64,000 bases of DNA from Thalassococcus arenae (GTDB taxonomy: Bacteria; Pseudomonadota; Alphaproteobacteria; Rhodobacterales; Rhodobacteraceae): positions 1,097,001 to 1,161,000 of the forward strand of contig NZ_JAHRWL010000001.1 of assembly GCF_019104745.1 (NCBI RefSeq), read 5' to 3'. The notes beneath the pieces are model-generated. The model did not search any database. It worked only from the letters and a program-made list of their open reading frames with translations, and had not been told where the DNA came from. This document shows positions 7,116 to 16,533 of this stretch, one piece after another (positions within the stretch are counted from its first letter, which is position 1; each line of letters opens with the position of its first letter). The translations under genes were made by a program, and so were the position numbers.

Positions 7116-9203
7116 ATGACCAAGCCCAACTTGCGCGTCGGTGTCGATATCGGCGGCACATTCACCGATGTCGTGTTGTCGCATCCCGGCGGATTGTCGA
7201 CCTGCAAGGTCTTGACGGACCACGCGCAGCCCGATCGGGCAATCATCGAGGGGATCGTCACAGTCACCGAGCAGTCCGGCACGGCCTTGTCCGACATCCG
7301 CCAGGTGATCCACGGCACGACCCTGGTGACGAATGCCCTGATCGAACGGCGCGGCGCCAGGCTCGCTTTCATCACGACCGAGGGGTTTCGCGACGTGATC
7401 GAGATGCGGGCGGAAAACCGGTTCGAGCAATACGACCTGAATCTGACGCTTCCTGTACCGATTGTTCCCCGCAAGGACCGCCTGACATTGAAAGAACGGG
7501 TGGCAGCGAATGGCGAAGTCTTGTTGCCGTTGGACCAGGCAGAAATCGACGCGATGGTCCGCACGGTTCTGGACGGCGGTTACGAGGCGGTCGCCATCGG
7601 GCTGATCCACGCCTATGCCAACAACAGCCACGAGGTGGCGATGGCCCGGGCGTTGCGCGCCGCCGCGCCGGGCCTGTCGATCTCGATTTCGTCGGTGATT
7701 TCGCCGCAGATGCGCGAATTGCCGCGTTTCAACACCGTCATCGCCAATGCCTATGTGCAGCCACGGGTGGCCGATTACCTCGGCCGTCTCGTGCGCCGTC
7801 TGGGTGAAACCGGCGTGGATGCGCCGGTCTTCATGCTGCATTCCGGAGGCGGCTTGATGTCGGTCGAGGATGCCGCCGCGCAGCCGGTGCGCCTGCTGGA
7901 ATCCGGACCCGCCGGCGGAGCGATCTTCGCCGCGGAATATGCCCGCGCACATGGCCTGGACAAGGTTCTGAGCTTCGACATGGGCGGGACGACGGCCAAG
8001 ATCTGCCTGGTCGAGGACGGCGCGCCCAAGACGGCGAACAGCTTCGAGGTCGCGCGCACCTACCGGTTCAAGAAAGGGTCGGGCATGACGGTATCGACCC
8101 CGGTGGTCGAGATGGTCGAGATCGGCGCCGGAGGCGGGTCCATCGCGTCGATCGATTCGCTGGGCCGCATCCGGGTCGGTCCGCAATCCGCCGGGTCCGA
8201 GCCCGGACCCGCATGCTACGGGCGCGGCGGGACGGAACCGACCGTGACCGATGCCAACCTGCTGCTGGGGCGGCTCGAATCCGCGACCTTCGCCGGGGGT
8301 GCCATCCCGCTCGTGCGGGAAGCGTCCGAAGGCGCGGTCAACGCGCGGCTGACGGAAAGCACCGGTTTGGGCGTTCAGGACGCGGCATTTGGCGTGACCG
8401 AGATGGTCGACGAGAACATGGCCAATGCCGCGCGCGTTCATGCCGTGGAAAACGGCCGCGACATCGAACACTTCACCATGATCGCCTTCGGCGGCGGTGC
8501 GCCGCTTCATGCCTGCCGCCTGTGCGAAAAGTTGGGTATCGACCGCCTGCTTGTCCCGCCCGGTGCCGGGGTCGGATCGGCCATCGGGTTCCTGAAGGCA
8601 CCGTTCAGCTTTGAGGCATCGCGCGGCCTGTTCCAGAGATTGGCGAATTTCGACGCCGCGGCCGTGAACGCGATGCTCGCCGAACTGGAAGACGAAGCGC
8701 GCGGTTTCGTTACCGCCGGCGCGGCGGGACAGGACAGCGAAACCCGGGTAACGGCCTTCATGCGGTATTCGGGCCAGGGATGGGAAATCCCCGTGCCCCT
8801 GCCTCGAAAGACGTTCTCGACGGCGGACAAAGCGCTGATCCTGACGGCCTTCGAAACCGCGTACCGCACGCTGTTCGGGCGCACCATCGACGGTCTGGAA
8901 TGCGAGATCACGAACTGGTCTCTGGTTGTCCGCACCGTCTTGCCCACGGTCGTTCCGGCAAAACGGTTCGACGCTTGCCATGCCGCCGCGCCGCATCGGC
9001 AACGCCTGTTCTTCGATGCCGCATTGCGCCGGACGGTTGACGCCCAGGAAATCCCGAGAGAGGCCTTGACGCCCGGCATATTCGTGGATGGCCCCGCGGT
9101 CGTGACCGAAGCCGAGACCACGACCATCGTGACCTCGGGTTTTCGCGCGATCGGACAGGGGGATGGCTGCCTGTTGTTGCAGCGCAAGGAGACCGCGACA
9201 TGA
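7116..9203 (+). CDS. hyuA: Hydantoinase/oxoprolinase family protein, subunit A (HyuA)
   Basis: A 695-residue HyuA-type ATPase subunit. The N-terminal hydantoinase domain begins GVDIGGTFTDVV (phosphate-binding loop of the ASKHA fold); GTTLVTNALIERRGARLAF and GFRDVIEMR follow, and the central ATPase domain has SFDMGGTTAKICLVEDG and EPGPACYGRGG. The family includes N-methylhydantoinase (ATP-hydrolysing), 5-oxoprolinase and acetone carboxylase; it opens lactam/imide rings or carboxylates using ATP. Full length compared with relatives of 680-720 residues. The stop codon overlaps the start of the B subunit (ATGA), as expected for an obligate A/B complex. Confidence 0.92.
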   Translation: MTKPNLRVGVDIGGTFTDVVLSHPGGLSTCKVLTDHAQPDRAIIEGIVTVTEQSGTALSDIRQVIHGTTLVTNALIERRGARLAFITTEGFRDVIEMRAENRFEQYDLNLTLPVPIVPRKDRLTLKERVAANGEVLLPLDQAEIDAMVRTVLDGGYEAVAIGLIHAYANNSHEVAMARALRAAAPGLSISISSVISPQMRELPRFNTVIANAYVQPRVADYLGRLVRRLGETGVDAPVFMLHSGGGLMSVEDAAAQPVRLLESGPAGGAIFAAEYARAHGLDKVLSFDMGGTTAKICLVEDGAPKTANSFEVARTYRFKKGSGMTVSTPVVEMVEIGAGGGSIASIDSLGRIRVGPQSAGSEPGPACYGRGGTEPTVTDANLLLGRLESATFAGGAIPLVREASEGAVNARLTESTGLGVQDAAFGVTEMVDENMANAARVHAVENGRDIEHFTMIAFGGGAPLHACRLCEKLGIDRLLVPPGAGVGSAIGFLKAPFSFEASRGLFQRLANFDAAAVNAMLAELEDEARGFVTAGAAGQDSETRVTAFMRYSGQGWEIPVPLPRKTFSTADKALILTAFETAYRTLFGRTIDGLECEITNWSLVVRTVLPTVVPAKRFDACHAAAPHRQRLFFDAALRRTVDAQEIPREALTPGIFVDGPAVVTEAETTTIVTSGFRAIGQGDGCLLLQRKETAT

Positions 9204-10852
9204 AGGAAACGCCGACCAGCATCGACTACCAGGTCATGTGGAACCGCCTGATCGCGGTCGTCGAGGAACAGGCGACAACCCTGATCCGAACCGCGTTTTC
9301 CACTTCGGTCCGCGAGGCCGGCGACCTGTCGGCGGGGCTGTTCGACCGGCAGGGCCGCATGATCGCGCAGGCGGTGACCGGCACGCCGGGCCATGTCAAC
9401 GCCATGGCCGAAAGCGTCACCCATTTCGTGCGCGAAATCGGTCCGCAGGACATGTTCGAAGGCGACGTATTGATCACCAACGACCCTTGGCTGGGCACCG
9501 GGCACCTGCATGACTTCACCGTCGTGTCGCCGGTCTTTCGCAATGGCACGCATATCGGGTTCTTTGCCTGTACCGCCCATGTCGTCGATATCGGCGGACG
9601 CGGTTTCGGACCCGACGCCAACGAGGTGTTCGAGGAAGGTCTGCTGATTCCGATCATGAAATTCGCCGAACGCGGTGTCGTCTCGAAGGACCTTGTGCGC
9701 CTGATCCGGGCGAACGTGCGGACACCCGACCAAACCGTGGGCGACATCTATTCCCTGGCCGCGTGCAACGGGACAGGCGACCGCCGGTTGCAGGCGATGC
9801 TGGACGAGTTTGGTTTCGACGACATCGACGGGTTGGCGGATTTCATCATCGACACGAGCCGCGCGGCCACGCGGGCCGCGATCGCAAGGGTGCCGGATGG
9901 CAGCTATGAGAACACGATGCAGGTCGATGGCTATGACACGCCGGTGACAATGCAGATTCGGCTTGTGGTTTCAGGCGAGACGTTGCACGCCGATTTCGCC
10001 GGTACGTCCGGCATGAGCAAGTTCGGTGTGAACTGCCCCGAGGTCTATACCCGCGCCTATGCCTGCTACGGCCTGAAATGCGCGATCGCGCCCGACGTTC
10101 CCAACAACTCCGGTTCGCTCGAACCGTTCCGCATCACCGCGCCCGAAGGCAGCATCCTGGCCGCCCGCCGACCGGCACCGGTGTCGGTGCGGCACGTCAT
10201 GGGCCATCTGGTGCCCGACGTCGTGCTGGGCGCTTTGCACCAGGCGCTGCCGGAAACCGTCCCCGCCGAAGGCGCCTCGGCGCTGTGGAATATCCAGATT
10301 TCCGCCCGTGCGCGCGACCCGCAATCCGGGCTGCCCGACCGCGAGGTGCTGATGTTCAACTCGGGCGGCACCGGGGCGCGGCCCCGGCTGGACGGTCTGT
10401 CGGCAACTGCCTTTCCCTCCGGCGTGTCCACGATGAGCGTCGAGGCGACCGAACAGGTCGGACCGATCGTGGTGTGGCGCAAGGATCTGCGCACCGGCTC
10501 TGGTGGGGCCGGCGCGCAGCGTGGCGGTCTGGGCCAGACGATCGAGATCGAGCCGCGACAAGGCTACGATTTCCATTTCAACGCGATGTTCGATCGGGTT
10601 CACAACCCGGCACGCGGGCGCGACGGCGGACTGCCCGGAGCGAAGGGTCGCGTGGAACTGACCGACGGCACGCCGCTGCGGGCCAAGGGCCGGCAACTGG
10701 TGCAACAGGGGCAGCGGCTTCGGCTTTGTCTGCCGGGTGGCGGCGGCTACGGATCGCCCGATGCGCGCGACCCCAAAGCGGTGGCAGCCGATCTGGAGGC
10801 GGAATTCATAACTGCGGACCAGGCGAAAGCCGATTACGGATACGAAGGATAG
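9200..10852 (+). CDS. hyuB: Hydantoinase B/oxoprolinase family protein (HyuB)
   Basis: A 550-residue HyuB-type subunit, partner of the preceding gene. Conserved blocks are visible near the N-terminus (STSVREAGDLSAGLFDRQGRM, GTPGHVNAM, DVLITNDPWLGTGHLHDF) and near the C-terminus (RTGSGGAGAQRGGLGQ, LPGGGGYG). HyuA and HyuB together form the ATP-dependent ring-opening enzyme of the N-methylhydantoinase/5-oxoprolinase family. It is translationally coupled to hyuA and followed after 11 bases by an SDR gene. The substrate is not known. The company of an amine oxidoreductase, an SDR and a BKACE argues for a dedicated catabolic route and against housekeeping 5-oxoproline recycling. Confidence 0.92.
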   Translation: MKETPTSIDYQVMWNRLIAVVEEQATTLIRTAFSTSVREAGDLSAGLFDRQGRMIAQAVTGTPGHVNAMAESVTHFVREIGPQDMFEGDVLITNDPWLGTGHLHDFTVVSPVFRNGTHIGFFACTAHVVDIGGRGFGPDANEVFEEGLLIPIMKFAERGVVSKDLVRLIRANVRTPDQTVGDIYSLAACNGTGDRRLQAMLDEFGFDDIDGLADFIIDTSRAATRAAIARVPDGSYENTMQVDGYDTPVTMQIRLVVSGETLHADFAGTSGMSKFGVNCPEVYTRAYACYGLKCAIAPDVPNNSGSLEPFRITAPEGSILAARRPAPVSVRHVMGHLVPDVVLGALHQALPETVPAEGASALWNIQISARARDPQSGLPDREVLMFNSGGTGARPRLDGLSATAFPSGVSTMSVEATEQVGPIVVWRKDLRTGSGGAGAQRGGLGQTIEIEPRQGYDFHFNAMFDRVHNPARGRDGGLPGAKGRVELTDGTPLRAKGRQLVQQGQRLRLCLPGGGGYGSPDARDPKAVAADLEAEFITADQAKADYGYEG

Positions 10853-10863
10853 GGAACGACACC

Positions 10864-11607
10864 ATGACAGACATGCCGATCGCATTGGTTTCCGGGGGTG
10901 CGCAGGGCATCGGCCTTGCCTGCGCCGAAGCGCTGGCCGAGGACGGTTACAAGGTCATCCTCGCCGATATCAAGGAGTCGGCCCTCACCGAAGCGGCCCG
11001 GCTGGGCGGGGCGGGGTATCTTTGCGATTTCGGCGATGCCGACGCGGTCAAAGCCCTGTTCGACGCCGTCGAGGCAGAACACGGGCCGGTCAGTGCCCTG
11101 GTCAACAATGCCGGGATCGCCATGCCGGGCGATTTCCTGACCTACGATCTGGCGGCGTTCGACACGGTTCTGGGCGTCAATCTGCGCGGCGTTTTCGTCG
11201 CGACGCAGCGCGCCGCCAGGACCATGGTGAACAGGGGCATCGAAGGGGCGATCGTCAACATGTCGTCGATCAACGCCCAGGTCGCCATTCCCGCGATCCC
11301 GGCCTATTGCGCATCCAAGGGCGGGGTCATGCAACTGACCAAGGTCGCCGCCCTGGCGCTGGCCAAGCACAATATCCGCGTCAATGCCGTGGGTCCCGGC
11401 TCGATCGACACCGAGATGATGGCCGGCGTGAACGCCAACCCCGAAGCCTTCAAGGTCGCGATGTCGCGCACCCCGCTGGGTCGCCCCGGCACGGCACGGG
11501 AAATCGGCGACGTCGTGGCCTTTCTCTGCTCGAAGAAAGCCAGCTACATCACCGGCGAGACCATCTATGTCGATGGCGGTCGGCTTGGCCTGAACTACAC
11601 CTGTTGA
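10864..11607 (+). CDS. SDR-family NAD(P)-dependent oxidoreductase
   Basis: A classical short-chain dehydrogenase of 247 residues. The cofactor motif is SGGAQGIG (10-17), the NNAG motif is at 81-84, and the catalytic triad is complete: S134/S135 (NMSSINAQ), Y148 and K152 (AYCASKGG). The C-terminal GETIYVDGG block is standard for the fabG-like group. The acidic residue after the second strand (LADIKES) suggests preference for NAD over NADP. It starts 11 bases after hyuB and is the last gene of the FAD-oxidoreductase operon; it probably oxidises a hydroxyl intermediate, perhaps giving the beta-keto acid that the BKACE enzyme needs. That link is inference. Confidence 0.88.
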   Translation: MTDMPIALVSGGAQGIGLACAEALAEDGYKVILADIKESALTEAARLGGAGYLCDFGDADAVKALFDAVEAEHGPVSALVNNAGIAMPGDFLTYDLAAFDTVLGVNLRGVFVATQRAARTMVNRGIEGAIVNMSSINAQVAIPAIPAYCASKGGVMQLTKVAALALAKHNIRVNAVGPGSIDTEMMAGVNANPEAFKVAMSRTPLGRPGTAREIGDVVAFLCSKKASYITGETIYVDGGRLGLNYTC

Positions 11608-11631
11608 TCGCCGCGACGACCGGAAGTGGGT

Positions 11632-14418
11632 TCACCCGGCGGGATCGCTGTCGCGGGGCTCGTGGCTGCGGCCCGCCCATTGCCCGAGCCAGGCCAGACC
11701 CGCCAGCGCAAGGCCGAGCAACAGGAACGAAAAGACCCGCGTAAGACCTGTCAGGCCAGCGGCATCGACAAGGAAGACCTTGGCCACGGCCAGGGCAATC
11801 ACCGCAAGACCCACCCGGCGCAGAACGGCAGACCGAACAGACAGCGACTGGTAGAACAGCGCGGCCCCCGCCAGAAGCAATGCGACTGTGTAGCTGTAGA
11901 GCTCGGGTTGCGTGATCCCGTCGTCCAGTGGCATCCCCGCCGCTCCCTGCCAGAAATGCCGGATCACGGCAAAGACCCAGAACACGACAAGCCCGACAGC
12001 GACGGCGGCAAAGCCGATCCGGATCCGCGCATCGATCGTGTCGATGCGCCGCGCGATCGCCAACAACAGCAGTGCGGGCAGCAGGTAGCCCACGGCCAGC
12101 GTGTTCAGCACCGGCGGCCCAAGCACATCGCCGCTCCAATCGCTCAGCACAGGGTTCAGCAGGCTCAATCCAAGGCCAAGCGCGCCGAATCCGATCAGGC
12201 CGAATACAGCCGCCAGCGCGATGCGCGCAAAGCGCAGCCAGCCGCCCAGGACCAGACGCTGAAGCTGCGCCGCCATCAGCCCCAGCCAGATCGTCGCATA
12301 AAGGCCCATCGCCCAATGCGATGCCTCCTGATCCCCCGACAGGGTTTCGAGCCAGCGGAACAGCAACAGCGACACGAGCAGGCCGGCCACTGACCAGGCG
12401 GCGCTGTCCAGGACCGTTTTCGCAGCGGGGCGCGACAAAGGCGCGACCAGGGTCAGCGCCGCGATGAACCCGGCCAGTGCGCCGCCATAGACGGCAATCA
12501 CCTCGGCCAACGGGCCATCAAGGCCGAAATCGAGCCCCGGATCGGCCACGAGCCGGTAGCCGATGGCAGCGACGCCCAGCGTGATGAACACCGTCATCGA
12601 AGGCATCCGGAACGCCCGATCCAAAGCTGCCGCCGTCACGACCGTTGCGACGAAAGCGAGCGTCAGGGCGGTTTCGGCGAAGAGGATGGTAAAGGCAAAG
12701 GCCATTGCGGACAGCGCCGACAGCACCGGCAGCGACATGCGCAACCGGTCTTCGGGTCCGTCGACCCGGGCAAGCCGTTCGGCGAAGAACACCATCAGCA
12801 CTGCGACCGCCGCGGCGTGCAACGCCCAGGGATAGGGACCGATGACAACGGCCGGAGTCCAGGCAAGCTCCAGCACCATCGCGGCCAACGGCGCGGTCAG
12901 CGCGGCGACTGCAGCCCAGACCAGCGCGAACCGGGAACCAGTCCCGCGCGAGGCCAGTGCCCGCCACAACGACAACACCGAAACCGCCGCGGCCATCGCC
13001 AGAAGGATCGTGACCTGCAGCGGAAAATCGGCCTCGGGGTTTTCGTCATAGCTGGCATGGAACAGCCGCCAGGTTTCCATGCGGTCGCCACCCTGCCAGG
13101 CGATCGTCGCCAAAAGCCCGGTCACCGGGATTAGCGCCACGTCCTGAAGCGCCGGCGCGTTGCGCGACCAGACGATCAGCACCAGCGCGATGGCTGTCAG
13201 CATCCCGGACGACAGCCAGAATTCCGCCGCACCCGCGGCCGAAATCCACACCAGTCCGCCACTGCTGGCCAGCATGGCCAGAAAGGCGACCCGAGTGGGG
13301 AACTCGGGCCAGGGCGTCTGACGGATCTTGACCAGCGCCTCGGCGATCATCGTGCCGTCGTGGTCGGGAACCAGTCGCTGTACCGGCAGCAGAACGGACA
13401 TGGTCAGCACGGCCACGAGGAACAGGCCGTAGCCACCGGCGGTGTGCGAGGCCCCGAGCACCACCAAACCACCGGCACAATAGCCCAGAACCAGCGTCAA
13501 AACCGTGATCCAGGCCCATCGGCGCACCGTGTCGATCCCCAGGCCCAGAGCCGCGATCACGGCGAAATAACCGTAGAGCCAACTTGGATCTTCGGAACTG
13601 CCGCCCACGACAAAGGGTGCGGCAAAGGCGCCGAGTATGCCGACCGCGGCCAGCAACGGCCCGTGGAACCAGCCCAGCACCAGCCCGACAAGTGCCACGG
13701 CCACCATCCCCGCCAAGGCGGTTTCCGCGCCGATCAGACCGTAGAGCAACCTTGCCGACAGCACGCCTCCGAACAGCGTGACGATCCCGGCGCCTGAAAA
13801 GACCGAGGGCAGATAGGCCGTTGTCGCGTCTTCGTCGTCGCCGAACCGGCGGCGGATCACCTCGCCCGCCACGATCAGGGCAGCGCCCATGGCCAGCGCC
13901 GCCAGCACGCGAACCGGTGGTGGCAAAAGACCGTTCTCGACCCCGTATTGCACCAGGAAGATCCCCGCGAGCGCCAGCGATGCGGCAGAGACGGCATAGA
14001 ACCAGTTCGCGGCAAGCCAGGCACCCAGACGCTTGAGATTTTCACGACGTATCACTACGGCCCGGGGCGGACCTGCCGGCGCCGGTTGTTCGGTGGCAGA
14101 GGCCGCAACGGTCTTGTCGGTCGGCGCGCCGGCCGATCCCGAGGCCGGTTGTGCCACACGTTCCCACGGGTTCGATGCCGGTTGCGGCCTGGAAGGTGCC
14201 GGCTGACCCGCGTCCTCGATACGCTCTGCCTGCGATGGCTGTGGCAGCGGCGACAGCGGAGCCCCGTCTTGCAGTGCGATCCGCGCTTGCAGCGCCGAGA
14301 CATGTTCGCGCAGCGCGGCAACCTCGCGTTTCACCCGGCCGTGGCTGACAAGCAGATAAACAACGGCAAAGGGAATCCCGAGCGTCGCAAGCCCGAGAAT
14401 GACCAGCAAACCTTCCAA
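11632..14418 (-). CDS. DUF2339 family large polytopic membrane protein
   Basis: The 928-residue protein opens with one membrane helix, then a short coiled-coil segment (KREVAALREHVSALQARIAL), a proline/alanine-rich linker (about 55-115) and then more than twenty hydrophobic helices to the C-terminus. This architecture, together with AWLAANWFYAVSAASLALAGIF after the linker, is that of DUF2339. The function of the family is unknown; a role in envelope or polysaccharide processes has been guessed at but not shown, to my knowledge. It is convergent with the SDR gene, with only 24 bases between the stop codons and no evident terminator. Confidence 0.85.
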   Translation of the reverse strand: MEGLLVILGLATLGIPFAVVYLLVSHGRVKREVAALREHVSALQARIALQDGAPLSPLPQPSQAERIEDAGQPAPSRPQPASNPWERVAQPASGSAGAPTDKTVAASATEQPAPAGPPRAVVIRRENLKRLGAWLAANWFYAVSAASLALAGIFLVQYGVENGLLPPPVRVLAALAMGAALIVAGEVIRRRFGDDEDATTAYLPSVFSGAGIVTLFGGVLSARLLYGLIGAETALAGMVAVALVGLVLGWFHGPLLAAVGILGAFAAPFVVGGSSEDPSWLYGYFAVIAALGLGIDTVRRWAWITVLTLVLGYCAGGLVVLGASHTAGGYGLFLVAVLTMSVLLPVQRLVPDHDGTMIAEALVKIRQTPWPEFPTRVAFLAMLASSGGLVWISAAGAAEFWLSSGMLTAIALVLIVWSRNAPALQDVALIPVTGLLATIAWQGGDRMETWRLFHASYDENPEADFPLQVTILLAMAAAVSVLSLWRALASRGTGSRFALVWAAVAALTAPLAAMVLELAWTPAVVIGPYPWALHAAAVAVLMVFFAERLARVDGPEDRLRMSLPVLSALSAMAFAFTILFAETALTLAFVATVVTAAALDRAFRMPSMTVFITLGVAAIGYRLVADPGLDFGLDGPLAEVIAVYGGALAGFIAALTLVAPLSRPAAKTVLDSAAWSVAGLLVSLLLFRWLETLSGDQEASHWAMGLYATIWLGLMAAQLQRLVLGGWLRFARIALAAVFGLIGFGALGLGLSLLNPVLSDWSGDVLGPPVLNTLAVGYLLPALLLLAIARRIDTIDARIRIGFAAVAVGLVVFWVFAVIRHFWQGAAGMPLDDGITQPELYSYTVALLLAGAALFYQSLSVRSAVLRRVGLAVIALAVAKVFLVDAAGLTGLTRVFSFLLLGLALAGLAWLGQWAGRSHEPRDSDPAG

Positions 14419-14576
14419 CAGCGACCCCTCCTACGCGTTTGGTGCCACGCTAGGCTGCAGAGCGCACTTCGGAAAGGGGGGTTGCAGTGGGGTTTTCCTG
14501 ACCACCACGGCATCCAAGCGTGCACAGCCGCAGTGCGACGGACGCCGAAAGCCTTTGATGCCGGGTGAAATCATGG

Positions 14577-14650
14577 TCGGAGTGAGAGGATTCGAACCTC
14601 CGGCCCCTGCCTCCCGAAGACAGTGCTCTACCAGGCTGAGCTACACTCCG
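14577..14650 (-). tRNA. tRNA-Pro (anticodon CGG)
   Basis: The complementary strand folds into a complete 74-base cloverleaf: acceptor stem CGGAGTG/CACTCCG with discriminator A at 14577, D stem GCTC/GAGC, anticodon stem CTGTC/GGCAG around the loop TTCGGGA, and T stem GGAGG/CCTCT around TTCGAAT. The anticodon is CGG (proline), and A73 fits a proline tRNA. CCA is not encoded. It lies 45 bases downstream of the DMT transporter stop on the same strand and 158 bases upstream of the DUF2339 start. Confidence 0.95.
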
Positions 14651-14695
14651 ACCGTGGCGCGCGGCATAGCCCGGTTTGGGGGGCTTGGCAAGGGC

Positions 14696-15658
14696 TCAGT
14701 CGCCGTTGCGCCCGCGCTTGAAGGGATTGGCGAACAGGCTGACGCGCGGCAGCGTGCCGGTCTCGATCCGGGTGCGAGTCTGCTGCACCGGACGGTTTTC
14801 GGACGTCGTGTGGCGGCTTTCGCGCAGCACGATGTAGATGCCGCTGGCGATGATGATCACCGCGCCGACGGCGGTCCATGAATCCGGCCATTCGTCGAAG
14901 ATCAGCGCACCATAGAACACCGCCCAAAGGATCTGGGAATACTGCATCGGTGCCACGATCACCGCCTCGCCAGCCTTGTAGGCGGCAATGACGAGCACCG
15001 AGGCGATGAAGGCCATGAACGACATCGCCACCAGCCCGCCCAGATGCAACAGCGGCATCGGTTCGTAGAAATACGGCATGAGGCAGCCCATCAGAACGAA
15101 ATTGGCCAACATCGGATAGAGCAGCAGCACCACTGCGCGTTCGTCCTTGCCGATCTTGCGCACGATGATCGAGGCCAGCGCCGAACAGCCCGCCGCGACC
15201 AGCGCCGCCAGGTGGCCGATGCCCAGTTCCGCAGTGCCGGGGCGGAGCACGATCATCACGCCGGTCAGCCCGACGATCACCGCCGCCCAGCGGCGCAGAC
15301 GCACCTTTTCGCCCAGGATCGGAATCGCCAGAAGCGTGATGAACAGCGGCATGGCGAACAGAATGGCGTAGGTCTGCGCCAGAGGCAGAGTGGAAAAGGC
15401 AAAGAACGCGCTGACCCCGCCCATGACCGCCGCCAGAGTGCGGACCAGCGTCCACCAGGGGTGGACCGGGCGCAGGTTTCCCGGACGCGAATCGCGGATC
15501 ATCATCAGCGTGGTCAGCGGAAAGCCGAACAACACGCTGAAGAACACGATCTGGAAAGGCGCGTAGCTGGCCCCGAGGAACTTCACGATCACGTCGTGGC
15601 CTGCATAGATGGCGAAGGCGAGCAGCGCCAGAAGAGCGCCCTTGGCATTGCTGTGCAT
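14696..15658 (-). CDS. DMT-superfamily (EamA) transporter
   Basis: A 320-residue membrane protein with ten predicted helices in two five-helix EamA repeats (about residues 5-140 and 155-290). The second repeat has the typical PMQYSQILWAVFYGALIFDEWPD segment with the conserved E in the ninth helix region. Members of this group export amino acids, metabolites or drugs; the substrate is not predictable. The C-terminal 30 residues are polar and basic, probably cytoplasmic. It is upstream of tRNA-Pro on the same strand. Start at the ATG at 15658. Confidence 0.85.
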   Translation of the reverse strand: MHSNAKGALLALLAFAIYAGHDVIVKFLGASYAPFQIVFFSVLFGFPLTTLMMIRDSRPGNLRPVHPWWTLVRTLAAVMGGVSAFFAFSTLPLAQTYAILFAMPLFITLLAIPILGEKVRLRRWAAVIVGLTGVMIVLRPGTAELGIGHLAALVAAGCSALASIIVRKIGKDERAVVLLLYPMLANFVLMGCLMPYFYEPMPLLHLGGLVAMSFMAFIASVLVIAAYKAGEAVIVAPMQYSQILWAVFYGALIFDEWPDSWTAVGAVIIIASGIYIVLRESRHTTSENRPVQQTRTRIETGTLPRVSLFANPFKRGRNGD

Positions 15659-15722
15659 CGCGCACGGCTCCGTTTCCGCTAACGGTTCCTGTTAAACGCG
15701 TCCGCCTCGAGGACGCAAGGGA

Positions 15723-16448
15723 TCAGGCGCGGTTTTGCGTCGGGACGACCTGCGCCCAGACCGGCAAGTGGTCCGAGGCCCGTCGGGCCAAATCGCCTTC
15801 TTCGACGCCAGCCTGGACCAGTTCCAGATCGGCGGACAGCGCGAACCGGTCGAGCGGTGCCACCGGCAGCCGCGCGTGCCATGACTGGCCCGGCGACAGC
15901 ACCGCGAAATGCCCAGTCAGCGGTTCCAGGCCGCGATCGGCCGACCATTCATTGAAATCGCCCAGGATCATCGTCGGCACCGGCGAAAGCGCAGCCAGGG
16001 CATTGCGGATCGCCGCCAGCTGGCGCAGGCGGTCGCGGCGGCGCAGGCCAAGATGCACCGCGACAAGGCGCAGGCGCGTGCCGCCGCGCCGCAGGTCGAT
16101 ACGCAGCGCACCCCGTGGCTCGAGACCGGGCAACGCGATCGCATCCACATGATCGGTGTCGATACCCGGGGCCAACAGCATCGCATTGCCGTGCCAGCCA
16201 AGACTGACCGCGCTGTGATCCAGCGCGACGGGGCGAAGGCCGGTCCGTTCGAAGATCCGCCCCGCGGGCAGCGCCGAACGGCGACGACCGAACCGCAGGT
16301 CCGCTTCCTGCAAGGCGACGATATCGGCACCAAGGCCGGCCACGACCTCGAGCACGCGACCAGCATCGCGGCGCCGATCCGTGCCGACGCATTTGCGGAT
16401 GTTGTAGCTGGCGACGCGAAAGCTCTGGTCGGGACGGTTTTCGTTCAT
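15723..16448 (-). CDS. Endonuclease/exonuclease/phosphatase (EEP) family protein
   Basis: A 241-residue EEP-fold metal-dependent hydrolase with its active-site motifs intact: RVASYNIRKC (Asn), DIVALQEAD (catalytic Glu), MILGDFNEW (Asp and Asn) and ASDHLPVWA (Asp-His). No signal peptide is seen when the ATG at 16448 is used; an in-frame start at 16487 would add 13 residues without family character. Members cleave phosphodiester or phosphomonoester bonds in nucleic acids, lipids or inositol phosphates. It is divergent from the DUF2238-like gene (85 bases between starts). Contrast it with the second EEP protein at 20201-21175, which lacks these residues. Confidence 0.85.
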   Translation of the reverse strand: MNENRPDQSFRVASYNIRKCVGTDRRRDAGRVLEVVAGLGADIVALQEADLRFGRRRSALPAGRIFERTGLRPVALDHSAVSLGWHGNAMLLAPGIDTDHVDAIALPGLEPRGALRIDLRRGGTRLRLVAVHLGLRRRDRLRQLAAIRNALAALSPVPTMILGDFNEWSADRGLEPLTGHFAVLSPGQSWHARLPVAPLDRFALSADLELVQAGVEEGDLARRASDHLPVWAQVVPTQNRA

Positions 16449-16533
16449 GCAAACATCATATGGGTGCGCGCTGCCGTGCCGCAACACGCGGCCAGTGCTT
16501 CATCTTTCGCCAAATCGAACCTATCTGCAAACC

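Noticed and set aside
7080-9002. 640-codon open frame opposite hyuA
   Set aside because: The hyuA assignment on the plus strand is firm and part of a coupled operon; the antisense product lacks any family pattern.
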